Assembly: GCA_022266195.1 (NCBI GenBank)
Contig: WHVY01000002.1
Location: 8,013,001 to 8,077,000 of the forward strand
Length of the DNA stretch: 64,000 nt
Origin: Tetranychus cinnabarinus
Lineage: Eukaryota; Arthropoda; Arachnida; Trombidiformes; Tetranychidae
Reading direction: 5' to 3'
Shown: piece by piece, positions 19,800-30,637 of the stretch
How the letters are laid out: each line of letters begins with the position of its first letter
How positions within the stretch are numbered: the stretch's first letter is position 1
The notes under the pieces: model-generated
The model's input: only the letters and a program-made list of their open reading frames with translations
Database searches by the model: none
What the model was told of the DNA's origin: nothing
Translations under genes and position numbers: made by a program

Positions 19800-22700
19800 T
19801 TAAACACTTGAAAGTTTACTCGGTAATTTTTGTAATAACCACCGTTTGACAGCTGTACTTCTTCGGCGCCTCTTGTTTACCGATTGTCCAGTCTTATTGT
19901 TTCCAACTCGAGAGAGAATCCAACGGTATTTAAGAAGTTTCTTATTAACAATGTAAAAACAGATCAAGACGACAATCAACAGAATCAATGTTGTCCAATC
20001 GAGAGAGAAGAATCTCCTCTCAGTTTTTAAATCGCTGATACCCACCGCCATGGGAGCTACTAGATCGGAAGATATTAAAGAGTCCCAGCGATTATTTACA
20101 TCAGATGGATCATCATCAAGTCTTGAATTTGGATAAGGTGGTAAAGGCGGTAAAGCTGGAACTCCCATGTCAATATTACTAATAGATAATAATTTCTGTG
20201 CTTTATACAAATTTGTTGGAAGAGATTCATTTAGAGGTATTGGAGTTTCCCATTTATGACTTGGACAAGAAGGTAAAGGTCTAGTTTGAATATTGCCTGT
20301 AAAAATAAAGAGAAAAAATTATAAATTAATTAGCATCAAATATCGAGAGAGATAAGAGTATCAAAACAAATGCCATTTTTTCGGAATTAATCATTTAGAA
20401 TCAATCGGTTGATCAATATATTGGATTAAAAAAGTGGATTGAAAAAACAGTGAAACATCGAAAATCCAAAATTGGAAAAAATATTAATCGAAAACTTAGA
20501 GTGCGAGTAATCATTGATCACGATTTGAATCACTAATAAATCAGTTGAATTTAAAATCGAATTCAAGTTATTAGTAAAAGAGCAACAGAACTCGTGGATA
20601 CTCTTAATATAATCATTTTGCTATCATTTACTATCATTCTATATGGTGATTAAAAAAAATTAACTTTTGATAAACTAGTGGATACTGTGTTTACGAAATT
20701 ATGGAATCGAACAATACTAACCTAAATGATGTTCTAATACTTTTGAATATCTGTACAAATGACTGCCTTCCATTCTTTTTGGTAATTTTTCATTGTTTGA
20801 TGCAATTGGAGCATCCGGCGATTTCTTTTCTTGTTGATTGGTCGCTATTGCAGATGAAGGTGGTGAAACTCCAGATGAACTTGATGGTGATAAAGGTGGA
20901 GATGAAGAGGAAAGAAAAACATTTGGAATGTTACCGGTAGTGGTAAATTGAAGAAGAGCTTCAAGCATCCAAAAACAGTCTCTCTGCAGGTGAGCTGTAT
21001 CTAAACAATTTGAATCACCATAGACGACAATGCGTCCTTTATTATTAGAGAATGCGTTGTCTTCTGAGTTAGAGTCTTTGGTTTGATAAAGTCCTAAAAT
21101 AGGTATATCTTTCTGTTTAACGGTGACACTATTAAGCATTTCTTTCCCTTGATCATTAAGATCACGACGAACCAAAACACTAGAACCAGGTGATTCTTCA
21201 GGAAATTGGATAATAGATGTGCCTGAAGCGTAAAACATATCATGATTCGTTCCTAATTTGAATTCACCTTCGTAAACTTGATCACCAAAAGCAATGCCCC
21301 ACGGTGCAAGTAAATCATTTAAAGCAGGGATGTTAGCACCACCTGTATCAGGAATCCACCATTGACGAGTGTTTTCATCATAAAATTTAACCTTTTTCAT
21401 GACTGATATATTATACCAATCGGCAAACACGATTATTGACAATCCACTTGCATCATAATCATTTTTTAATTTTGTTATTTCTTCTGGAAAATATTCCTCT
21501 TCTGGATCAACAATTAATAAAGTACCGTATTCTCGAGCATCAAAACAAGTGAATGGAGAACCAAGAACTTCCACATAATAACCAGAATTTCTAAGATGTT
21601 CATACATATCTTTAAAATTAGTATGAATATGATCACCATTCCAATCTAGTGGATCTTTTTTCATGTGTAAATTGTCACGAGGAAAATAACCAGGAGGATA
21701 TCGCAGATTGTGATATTGATCCCAAAGTATTCTCTTAGACCTCAATGGAGTAGGAATAATTTTTACTTTTAATGGAAGTTTTATTTCAGATCTTTGAGTC
21801 TTGTAATCGGGATCTTCTCCTGAAGCTGGCGATTCAATAACAATACTAATGTGACCTTGGGCTATTCCTTCCCAATTGGCAGCTTCTGGGCTAACCGAGA
21901 TGTAAATTGCCATCCATCCTGACCAAGGCCATAAAATATCAGAATGAGTGATTGCAATATCCAAATATTGGCCATTTTGTGGTGTATATGAGTGCCATTG
22001 AGGTTTACCGGCAAAAGTACCAGTAACTCCCATCCCATTTAGCACGGTAACATTAATGACAACTGGCATCGCACCATAGTACAATGGTTGAGTACAATAA
22101 GGCCACATATACGGACATTCGGTAAGATCGAGGTAGCTCGGAGAAAGAGTTGCTTGAGGTTTGTAAGAGCGCAATATTTCATAGCCCCGAATCAAGTCAA
22201 GTTTACCAGCACCTTGTTCAAGAATGGATATACCATTGAGACGACGAGCTGAGGCCATCAAAGCTTGCTTCATACTAGCAGGGTTAATTAAATTACCCAT
22301 GTGAAGGACCCCAGACATAAGTAGAGTGACAGCTCCAGCAACCACTGGGGAGGCAACGGACGTACCGGACAAAGTTCGACATCCACCTTTAATACTTGAA
22401 CCTCGAACAGCTGAGCCATAGGTCACGATATCCGGCTTGACTCGACCATTACCAGCAGGCAGCTCCCAAGTAGTCATACCGCGAGATGAAAAACGAGCAA
22501 TTTGATCATCAAAATTAATTCCACCAACACCAATAACATCCATCTGGTCAGCAGGGTTGTTAAGAGTTCCATATAGAGGTCCATCATTACCAATTGCTGA
22601 TATCATAATAATGTTATTAGCTGTCAATTCCCACACTTTATCGACAAAGGGGTGATCCATAAAATCAGGCCCTCCAATACTAAGATTAAGGACATTAATC

Positions 22701-24373
22701 TTTTTAAGTATAGCATAATTGAACGCATCTAGAAACCAGGAAGTATAGGAAACTTGATTATTTGTAAAAACACGATAAATGTGTAACTCAGCATCAGGCG
22801 CAAATCCTAAACATTCTTTTCCACTGGCAATAACTCCTGCGACAAAAGTTCCATGACCTAGTCCATCGTCAAAAGTTTTCTCGTTTGTCCAATTAGTTCG
22901 CTCTTTTACCTTTTTAAAATGAGGATGATTTTTTGGAAGACCAGTATCAAAAACAGCAACTTTCACACCAGTACCAGTGATACCCATCGCCCAGAGCTGT
23001 TCAGCTCTTAAAGTTGTAGTAATCTGACGTGGTATGGCGCGAAGTAAATGGCGCCTTGTATTAGTTGAAACAGAATTGTAATAATCGAAACTCCAACCAT
23101 TTAGCCAGGATAAAGATTGGCGGGATTTGAATGTACGAGAAGAGTACCAAGAATTACGATTTTTAAGCTCTGGATCATCTGGTTCTCCCTCAGCAGACTC
23201 ATTTACTACTTTGAGACTCCTGATAATCAATCGCTGTGGAGTAACATTTTTAATGTTAGGGTGATTTTTTAAGGCGGTTATGATGGTGGTTAAATTGTAA
23301 GTTGAAAGATGAACAAGATCAAAATCACTTGGATGAAGACTGGCAGGATTGTTTCTAGGAATAATAGCCCACGAGTTAATAAAATCATTACAGGATGAAA
23401 GTGCTGATGATATGAAGCGTTTACGAGCAGAAGTTTTATAGAGATGATTGAATGTTACGATGTATTCTTTAAAAGATAAAGTTAGAACAGCATTAGAAAA
23501 ATTATTAAAGCATAAATAAGTGAGAGATAATGATTAGTATGTTACTATTGAGACAAAAAAACATTAATTCTTACCGTTTTTAACAGCATGAGAGCTATAA
23601 TCGACAGTTAGCCTTTCTTTTGACTTGCACTTAAACTTTGGTTCATCAGATTGGGACTGATCAGCGAAGGAAGATTGACAGATAGATGAATAGAATACGA
23701 CTAATAGAAAAAAATATTTATAATAGCGATCTAGATTGAAATTCGACGGTTTCTTTCGAGCATTTATCTTTCTATGACAAGATTCACTAGTAGCATTAAC
23801 AGTGGTGCCTTCACAATCTCCACTCTGACTATATCCACTGAAATCTTCATCCATTTTAAATTTTTCTCTTAATTCTTGTAGAGTATTGAACCAAAGTAAG
23901 GCAACCGATCTGTCATTTGTTTCCAAAAGTAAGGGTTTATCATTGGAAATTTTTATGATGAAACTAGAGTCTTTGAACTGCGGGTGTAATGAAAATGTTG
24001 CTTTGCGAATGTCAACTTCATCTAAAGGGGTCAATTCACCAGGATTACGATAATATATCAATTTGCCAGTTGAATCATTGAATGTGAACCATCTTCTTTT
24101 ATAATTACGAATTCCTCCTTTGATTCCCAATTTATTAAAATAACCAGATAATCTTGACGATGGGGTAGAAGCTACAGCTGTTGCATCTGATGTAGACGAT
24201 GAAGCATCATCAAAAGATACCACTAGAGACGGTGAAGGTTGAGAGTTTAAATTATCACTTTTACAGATCTGATCATCTTCAAGCATTTCACCATATCCAT
24301 TTGGGGGATCAACTTTTTTCGGTGACACAGTGTTATCATGTTCTTGTTCGAAGCTTATTAGATCCATTTGCAT
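19800..24373 (-). CDS. MBTPS1: Site-1 protease (SKI-1/S1P), with N-terminal PH-domain fusion ORF
   Basis: Three exons on the minus strand: 23575..24373, 20722..23466 and 19800..20296, with phase-consistent GT-AG junctions (N|E YIV and LG|NIQTRP align with human S1P). The catalytic subtilase triad is present: Asp in VAVFDTGL, His in GLGHGTFVAG, oxyanion Asn in AIGNDGP, Ser in SGTSVASP. Autoprocessing sites RSLK and RHLL, a C-terminal membrane segment (WTTLILLIVVLICFYIV) and a basic Arg/Lys tail are conserved. S1P cleaves SREBP, ATF6 and other type II proteins in the Golgi lumen. Exon 1 is odd: it opens with a near-copy of the TBC1D2 N-terminus and PH domain (residues 1-173), then a linker, a hydrophobic segment (about 217-237) and the S1P prodomain. 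From ATG 24373 the product is 1346 residues; from the only other upstream Met (23854) it is 1173. Human S1P is 1052. Confidence 0.9.
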
Positions 24374-25000
24374 CTGATTTACAAAAAAACGAAGTCACAA
24401 AAGAGCTTAGATTAATATAAAATATTAAAGATGAAGCTTATTTCTCTGGATGAAACATAAGCTCATCATCAAAAATGAAACACCTTTTACATGTTATAAG
24501 AGTGATAAAGAATAAACAAATTTTAACACAAACCTTGCGAGAATTTCATCTTATCAAATGCAGTGATTGTCGATGTCGATTACAGCACAATTAAAGAGAA
24601 TTAATTAATAAATTAAAGTGAAAAGATAAACAATTTTAAATTGTATCAATAAGGTAGCAGAAGAAAAACTGTTTTTCTAAAACAGATTTTGAGGGACCAT
24701 CACTCATAGCGAAATGTATTGTTACCGATTAATTTTTCTCTAAAAGGATTTTCGTTTGATATTGACTGTGAAAACTGATTATCTTGATAGTGCGATTTAT
24801 TTATTTTATTTGTCGGTGTAAAGAAATTGCATAATAGATGTCACATAATTCCATAAAAATTTTCATGATCACTTGCATAAGGCTTATCCATTGTAGAAGT
24901 AAATTGACAGATTCGTTTATTGACTTGCAGATGGTCTGTTGGATTAATGGGAAAATCAACAGTAATCTTGAAGAATGAAGACAAAATCATATTTTATTCA
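23821..25000. repeat. Segmental duplication, copy A (TBC1D2 5' end and flank)
   Basis: This segment matches 28531-30347. The part 23850-24450 is almost identical to 28560-29160. Beyond that the match continues at 29791 with visibly lower identity, up to about 24995 against 30345. Copy A therefore lacks the roughly 630 bp at 29161-29790, or copy B gained it. The copy includes the TBC1D2 start codon, PH domain and about 1 kb of upstream flank. Confidence 0.9.
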
Positions 25001-25021
25001 CAATTCAAGTTCAAAAATCTG

Positions 25022-25086
25022 AACTAGATTTTGATGCTGAAAATCCAAGTTATATTATGATCTAGAACTTGGAGGTTTCGAGCTTT
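25022..25086. repeat. Direct repeat flanking DBT relic, copy 1
   Basis: This stretch, which encodes the last about 20 codons of the DBT fragment on the minus strand, recurs at 25963-26033 with few differences. The shared core includes AAGTTATATTATGATCTAGA. Confidence 0.85.
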
Positions 25087-26033
25087 CATCGGATCTTGAA
25101 GTAATGCTTTCCAAGTAATAGATGAAAATCGACAAAGAGTTACTCCATCGATGGTTTGGTGATTCGCTGACCACAAAATATTAATTATATACCCCTTGAC
25201 TATTTCGTCTTTTTCGTTAAAAATTGGCACAGTTCTAATTTGTCCAATGGCACCAATTACTACTTCTGTAGATGGGATAACAGGAATACCGAAAAGATCA
25301 CCAATCTAATAAAATAAAAAACTTTTTTCAGCTAGAATAATTCATGAAATACAAGTTGATACTAACCGAACCGATAATGTATGAAGTGATAGTTCCACCA
25401 GTTAAATCATCTCGGCGTAACTTATTATTGGCTTCATCTTGTTGAAGTCTTTTCATTTCCTCAGCTATTTCTAAAATAGATAAATTTTGAGCATTTTTGA
25501 TATTTGGAACAATTAATCCATCTTTAGTGTCCATGGCAAATCCAATATTATGTGATGCTTTGATAATTATTTTTTCATTCTTTTCGCCGACCATCTCTAC
25601 CAGTGCCTTTAACATTACTCAACTTGATATTTTTTTCAGCGGCTATTCTTCGAACAGCTGGAGTATTTGAAATTTTATCAACTTTGCGATCAAGAAAATT
25701 GGTTGGCTGAGAGTCACAAATTTGATTAGCTTCTAAATCAGCAACTAGGTCAACTTGATCAGCTTGGACTAACCGTTGTTTACTTTCCTCTCTGAGTCTA
25801 ATTTCAACTAAAGGTTTTCCAACTTGAGCTATTTCATCGTTAGTAAATTTTTTCAATAAATTCATCGTTTCGACTTGTAACTGTAACACTTGCTTTATCT
25901 GGCTGAACTTCACAGATTGAATCAAATTGATTGAACTCATCACCAACCTTGATAGCATTCCTTGACTAGATATTTAGATGTTGAAAATTCAAGTTATATT
26001 ATGATCTAGAACTAGGAGGTTTGGAGCTTTCGA
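25024..26033 (-). pseudogene. DBT: DBT (branched-chain acyltransferase E2) pseudogene fragment
   Basis: The minus strand shows pieces of dihydrolipoyl transacylase E2 in order: the end of a lipoyl domain (EIAQVGKPLVEI), the peripheral subunit-binding domain (NTPAVRRIAAEKNIKL, GTGRDGR) and the second half of the catalytic domain (IKASHNIGFAMDT, GLIVPNIKN, DDLTGGT, then the active-site region WSANHQTIDG, usually ADHRVIDG). The lipoyl-lysine segment is missing. About 130 codons of the catalytic domain are deleted near 25580, where the two parts join out of frame. An intron (25300-25367 region) is retained, so this is not a retrocopy. No intact start is present. A second copy of the C-terminal coding end, with stop codons, lies at 25963-26033, indicating a former tandem array. 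It cannot make a working E2. Confidence 0.85.
25963..26033. repeat. Direct repeat flanking DBT relic, copy 2
   Basis: Second copy of the DBT 3'-end segment, same orientation as 25022-25086. Read in the coding frame it carries stop codons. It marks the tail of an upstream DBT copy that is otherwise gone. Confidence 0.85.
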
Positions 26034-26347
26034 GCATTTTTATTTTTCAAAAAGATTCACTATATAAACGATAATTTAAGGTAAATAATAAACAATTGAT
26101 ATAAAATTTTGTTATTCAATTCTTTATTGCGAAATTTAATGAAATTAATTTTTGAATAGTTTGATGATTTTGCTGTTGATTTTGAGTCGGACTTTAAACA
26201 AAAAAGGCCTCCAAACAAAATGACTAAAAATTGATGACTGTACATAGTAAAGCTTGATTCTTGCATTGTCATAATCTGACGCTTTACGATAATTATGTAG
26301 ATCTTTTACATTAATTTATTTATTATATTGAAGTATTCATCTCAGTA
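26034..26347. other. 3' flank of TBC1D2
   Basis: AT-rich DNA after the TBC1D2 stop codon (reading on the minus strand). A possible AATAAATTAATG polyadenylation signal lies near 26310-26320. No gene seen. Confidence 0.5.
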
Positions 26348-29083
26348 TTATTCACTGTCAGAGTTATCGTTATTTTCATGGACAGGAAGAGTTTTCCGAA
26401 TAGAATCCAGTTTGTTGAGTTCATTGGTCACCATTTGAGTGTGATGTAACCTTTTTGCTTTCACTGTACGCATTCTGAAAGGATTGAGTTGGTTGAATGC
26501 AATGTGACAAAGATGATCAACATCAGTAGTTCGGTAACCAATTAATCTAATGTATTGATTAATAACGAGTGAGTCGTTCATCGATAAGATGGCTGTGGAA
26601 TGGTATTTTAAAAATGCAAGAGCAAATCGAAACAGGACTTTGTTACCTTCGTAAAGGAAAACATCCCATATTCGAAGATAAATGTTACTTGGAACATTAT
26701 CAACAAAGCAGGTTAAAAACCAACTGAAAAGCGAAAGTTCAATGTGATGTTTTTCAAGATGAGCTCCAAGATTGGGCATCTTTTCATTAAGAAGCTCACG
26801 AAGTACAAACTGATCAACATGAGCACCAAGAAGATTAGCAGTGAAATAATCAGGTGGCATAATATTTTCGATTATAGCAACCAAAGTCCAAAACGCATCT
26901 TCTTCTGGCATAAAAAGCAAAGCAACAGCTGCCAAGCGATTCATTCCTTGGCAATATCCAACGGCAGGACTATGAAGACTGTAACAAGTTAAAACTTGCC
27001 TCAACCTCATAATACCAGGCGATTTGATATTCTCGAAGTGCTTGTTGTTTGGTAAGGTTCGCAACAGATCAAGCTCAATCTGTTTAGCTGCAGGATTAAC
27101 TTTACACTCAGCTGATTTTGTACACAAATTTTGATAATAATTAGTTCCAAGACGTTCTTTCAAGTTTCTTATACGAATATTTATCAACATTCGCCATATT
27201 TTACATCGATATTCTTGAGGTACACCTGTTCTGAGTAAAACTTTAAGCTCAAGACTTTTTTGTAGCTCATTAGATCCTAAATTACCAATAAAATAGTCCC
27301 ATCTGTATTTCCATTCAAATTGCTGACGAGCAACAGCAGGTTCAGAGCCTTCATTTTTCATCTTCATTTTGTTGAGTGCTTCACTTTTAACTGCTAGTTT
27401 ATCACTAAATTCAATTTCACAATCAGATTGCTTCAAAGAAAATCCAAGTTCATCATAATCCATGTCAGCACTTGATGATGTATGCTCTTCACTCCTCTTT
27501 CGATTACCGGGTTTCCAACTTAATGGTATATCTAGAGAGTTTTCATCTAATAAACGAGTCACTAATGTTTTAATTGATTGGTTGCTAGAAATCAGCTGTT
27601 GAGGATCATTTTCTTCAGAGTTTTCGCTCATTTCCATAGTTTGCTTGAGCTCTTTGAGTAATGAAAGAAGTTTACTGTGTATCTGACAACAGCGGGCTTC
27701 CCAATCATAACATTTTAGTTGCAATTCCTGTTGTTTCTTTTCTAAAACCTTTCTTATGTCATTGAGAGCAATTATTTCCTTGTTAAGACACTTATTTTGT
27801 AATTGATAGGCGTTAACCGAATCTTTTAAGCTTTCCAATTCATCTTGTTCCAATTTACGAATATTGCTTCGTTCGTTATTGGCAGTCTCATCTTTACGCC
27901 CTTTTTCAAGATCATAAATTTTATTTGTCAACGACATCACTGTTTGATCTTTAACATGAATCAATTCTCTCATCAGATTCAATTCTTCCTTTGCATCGTC
28001 CCTTTCCTTGATTAACCTTTGAGATTCAGCGGTTAGTTTTTCAACTTTATTTTCACTTTGCCTAAATCGAGACTCGGTGAGGGTTAATTCTTTCTCCCTT
28101 TGAGCCAGAGTATGTAACATTTGGTCTGTTATTGAGTGACTTTTGCAGATTTCAATTAATGATTCTTTTTCACGGACAGTAGCTTCCAATTGCAATTGTA
28201 ACACTTTGATCACTTCTCGACTAGCTTCAAGCTCGTTTTCAACGGCGTTTAGATCATCAGTTAAGTTGACAATTGAACTTTCATAGTCAGAACATTGGCT
28301 GCATCCATTAGATTTGTTTGACTCCTTTCGCCCTGATACTAGATAAGTACTTCTTGATCTGATGCGACCAAAAACAGAAAGACGATTAGGTGGTTTGGTT
28401 TCGGGCGGCTCTAAATCACTTTTCACTCTCACAGGAGGATCTTTTTCATTACTAACGAATACATTAGTATCGTAGAAAATTGAACCATTTGAAGGAATGT
28501 TATCTTTGCTGTAAAATTCATTTGGTCCACCACTTTGACCTTTTAAGTTTAAATCTTCATCCATTATATATTTTTTTCTTAATTCTTGTAGAGTATCGAA
28601 CCAAAGTAAGGCAACCGATCTGTCATTTGTTTCCAAAAGTAAGGGTTTATCATTGGAAATTTTTATGATGAAACTAGAGTCTTTGAACTGCGGGTGTAAT
28701 GAAAATGTTGCTTTGCGAATGTCAACTTCATCTAAAGGGGTCAATTCACCAGGATTACGATAATATATCAATTTGCCAGTTGAATCATTGAATGTGAACC
28801 ATCTTCTTTTATAATTACGAATTCCTCCTTTGATTCCCAATTTATTAAAATAACCAGATAATCTTGACGATGGGGTAGGTGCTACAGCTGTTGCATCTAA
28901 TGTAGACGATGAAGCATCATCAAAAGATACCACTAGAGACGGTGAAGGTTGAGAGTTTAAATTTTCACTTTTACAGATCTGATCATCTTCAAGCATTTCA
29001 CCATATCCATTTGGGGGATCAACTTTTTTCGGTGACACAGTGTTATCATGTTCTTGTTCGAAGCTTATTAGATCCATTTGCAT
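26348..29083 (-). CDS. TBC1D2: TBC1D2/Armus-type Rab GTPase-activating protein
   Basis: A single-exon gene of 911 residues, ATG at 29081-29083, TAA at 26348-26350. Domains in order: a PH domain (about 75-172; YFNKLG, NYKRRWFTF, LLWFDTLQEL), a long coiled coil (about 270-500, Glu/Lys/Leu-rich heptads) and a C-terminal TBC domain (about 610-825). The TBC domain has both catalytic fingers: Arg in IELDLLRTLPNN and Gln in GYCQGMN, plus LRIWDVFLYEG. TBC1D2 (Armus) in vertebrates binds Rac1 through the coiled coil and inactivates Rab7 on late endosomes and autophagosomes. The intact order and fingers suggest a working GAP. Its first about 175 codons and upstream flank have been copied next to MBTPS1 (23821-25000). 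Confidence 0.93.
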   Translation of the reverse strand: MQMDLISFEQEHDNTVSPKKVDPPNGYGEMLEDDQICKSENLNSQPSPSLVVSFDDASSSTLDATAVAPTPSSRLSGYFNKLGIKGGIRNYKRRWFTFNDSTGKLIYYRNPGELTPLDEVDIRKATFSLHPQFKDSSFIIKISNDKPLLLETNDRSVALLWFDTLQELRKKYIMDEDLNLKGQSGGPNEFYSKDNIPSNGSIFYDTNVFVSNEKDPPVRVKSDLEPPETKPPNRLSVFGRIRSRSTYLVSGRKESNKSNGCSQCSDYESSIVNLTDDLNAVENELEASREVIKVLQLQLEATVREKESLIEICKSHSITDQMLHTLAQREKELTLTESRFRQSENKVEKLTAESQRLIKERDDAKEELNLMRELIHVKDQTVMSLTNKIYDLEKGRKDETANNERSNIRKLEQDELESLKDSVNAYQLQNKCLNKEIIALNDIRKVLEKKQQELQLKCYDWEARCCQIHSKLLSLLKELKQTMEMSENSEENDPQQLISSNQSIKTLVTRLLDENSLDIPLSWKPGNRKRSEEHTSSSADMDYDELGFSLKQSDCEIEFSDKLAVKSEALNKMKMKNEGSEPAVARQQFEWKYRWDYFIGNLGSNELQKSLELKVLLRTGVPQEYRCKIWRMLINIRIRNLKERLGTNYYQNLCTKSAECKVNPAAKQIELDLLRTLPNNKHFENIKSPGIMRLRQVLTCYSLHSPAVGYCQGMNRLAAVALLFMPEEDAFWTLVAIIENIMPPDYFTANLLGAHVDQFVLRELLNEKMPNLGAHLEKHHIELSLFSWFLTCFVDNVPSNIYLRIWDVFLYEGNKVLFRFALAFLKYHSTAILSMNDSLVINQYIRLIGYRTTDVDHLCHIAFNQLNPFRMRTVKAKRLHHTQMVTNELNKLDSIRKTLPVHENNDNSDSE

Positions 29084-30347
29084 CTGATTTACAAAAAAAC
29101 GAAGTCACAAAAGAGCTTAGATTAATATACAATATAAAAGATGAAGCTTATTTCTCTGGATTGGTTATGAGAGGTGTAGCTAAACTTCAATTGACAATCC
29201 AAATGCTTCGGTAATTAATGGCATCAAATATCATGTCAATAGAGAAGGTAAACACGTATACAGAAGAAAAGGTTTGGTGATTAAAAGACTGAATGGAACA
29301 ATTATAACTATATTGGATGAAAGAGAATGATGATGAATAATGTTTACGTTAGTTTGATATCTTGTATGCTTTAAGGCTGGGTTATCTTGGATAGATGGAA
29401 TATTAAATTGCAATAATAATCAATTTGATAAGGGAAAGCTTAATTGAATTATTGTCAGAATTATCAAAAGGTTTACGAACATGACTAATTCAAAAAACAC
29501 ATAACACATGAATGACATGATTAACAAACTAGTGAGATGATAAAATAGCAATTCCAAGTCCCAATTTGGAGCGATTCATTTTAATCGCATGGATTTCAAT
29601 TTTACGATATGCTAATCATTGACTTACACTCAATGGTTTAATACAGTGTTCAGTTTCTGATAAAATACGACAATGACAAAACTAAATTGCACAAGCGAGA
29701 CAAAGATAGACCACACAAATAGATAGTAATCAGAGTTTATTTGATTAGAATAGGAGAGAGGAGAGAAACAAAAACAAATGGAAGACTCACAATGAAACAT
29801 AAGCTCAACAGCAAAAATGAAAAACCGTTTACATGTTATAAAAGTAATAAAAAATAAAACAAATTTTCATACAAACCTTGCGAGAATTTCATCTTATCAA
29901 ATTAGTTGATTGTCAATGTCGATTATAGCACAATTAGAGAGACTAAATTAATGAATTAAAGCGAAAAAAGAGAAACATTTCAATGCATTGGTAGAGTAAC
30001 AGCAGTCTAATAATAAATTCACTTATCCAGGGACCATCACTCATAGCGAAATGTATTGTTACCGATTAATTTTTCTCTAAATGTATTTTCGTTTGTTATT
30101 AACTGTGAAGACTAATTATCTAGATAGTGCCATTTTATTTGTAATGATTAGAAATTGAATCATAGATGTTAAATATTCCATGATAAGTTTCAGGAGTACT
30201 TGAATAAGGCTTATCCATTGTAGAAGTAAGTTGACAGATTTACCTATCCGATCGTTTATTGACTTGCAGATGATCTGTTGGATTAATGGGAAAATTATCA
30301 GTAATCTTGAAGTATGAAGATAAAATCGTATTTCACAACCGAATTCA
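28531..30347. repeat. Segmental duplication, copy B (source at TBC1D2)
   Basis: Counterpart of 23821-25000. It is interrupted by 29161-29790, which has no match in copy A. The coding-side part is nearly identical between copies and the upstream part is clearly more diverged. Confidence 0.9.
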
Positions 30348-30637
30348 TTTAGAATTATGTAAAAAAATCAAGGAAGGATCATCTGATTTCCAGCTAAGTG
30401 GTAAGTTGTAATCCTTTCCGTATATTCAAGGTAATCTTATGGTCAAGATCGTCCTGATCTTCAAATACATTACCTTTTATACTCACTTTCTCTTCGTCTC
30501 CATCTCCTTTTCTTACTAATTTACTCCTTCTTTAATTATTCTTCATCTTCCCGTCTTATTCTAACCATCATTTACCCCAAAATTCATTTTGTAAATTGTT
30601 GTTACTCTATCTGTTGTCACTTCATCCATCTGTAATA
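30348..30637. other. Upstream flank of Cys-rich gene
   Basis: Short AT-rich spacer with a pyrimidine-rich stretch (30470-30560) before the ATG at 30638. No clear core promoter found. Confidence 0.45.

Noticed and set aside
24990..26033. DBT fragment as a processed retrocopy
   Set aside because: It retains a GT-AG intron and shows no poly-A tail, so DNA-level duplication is the better explanation.
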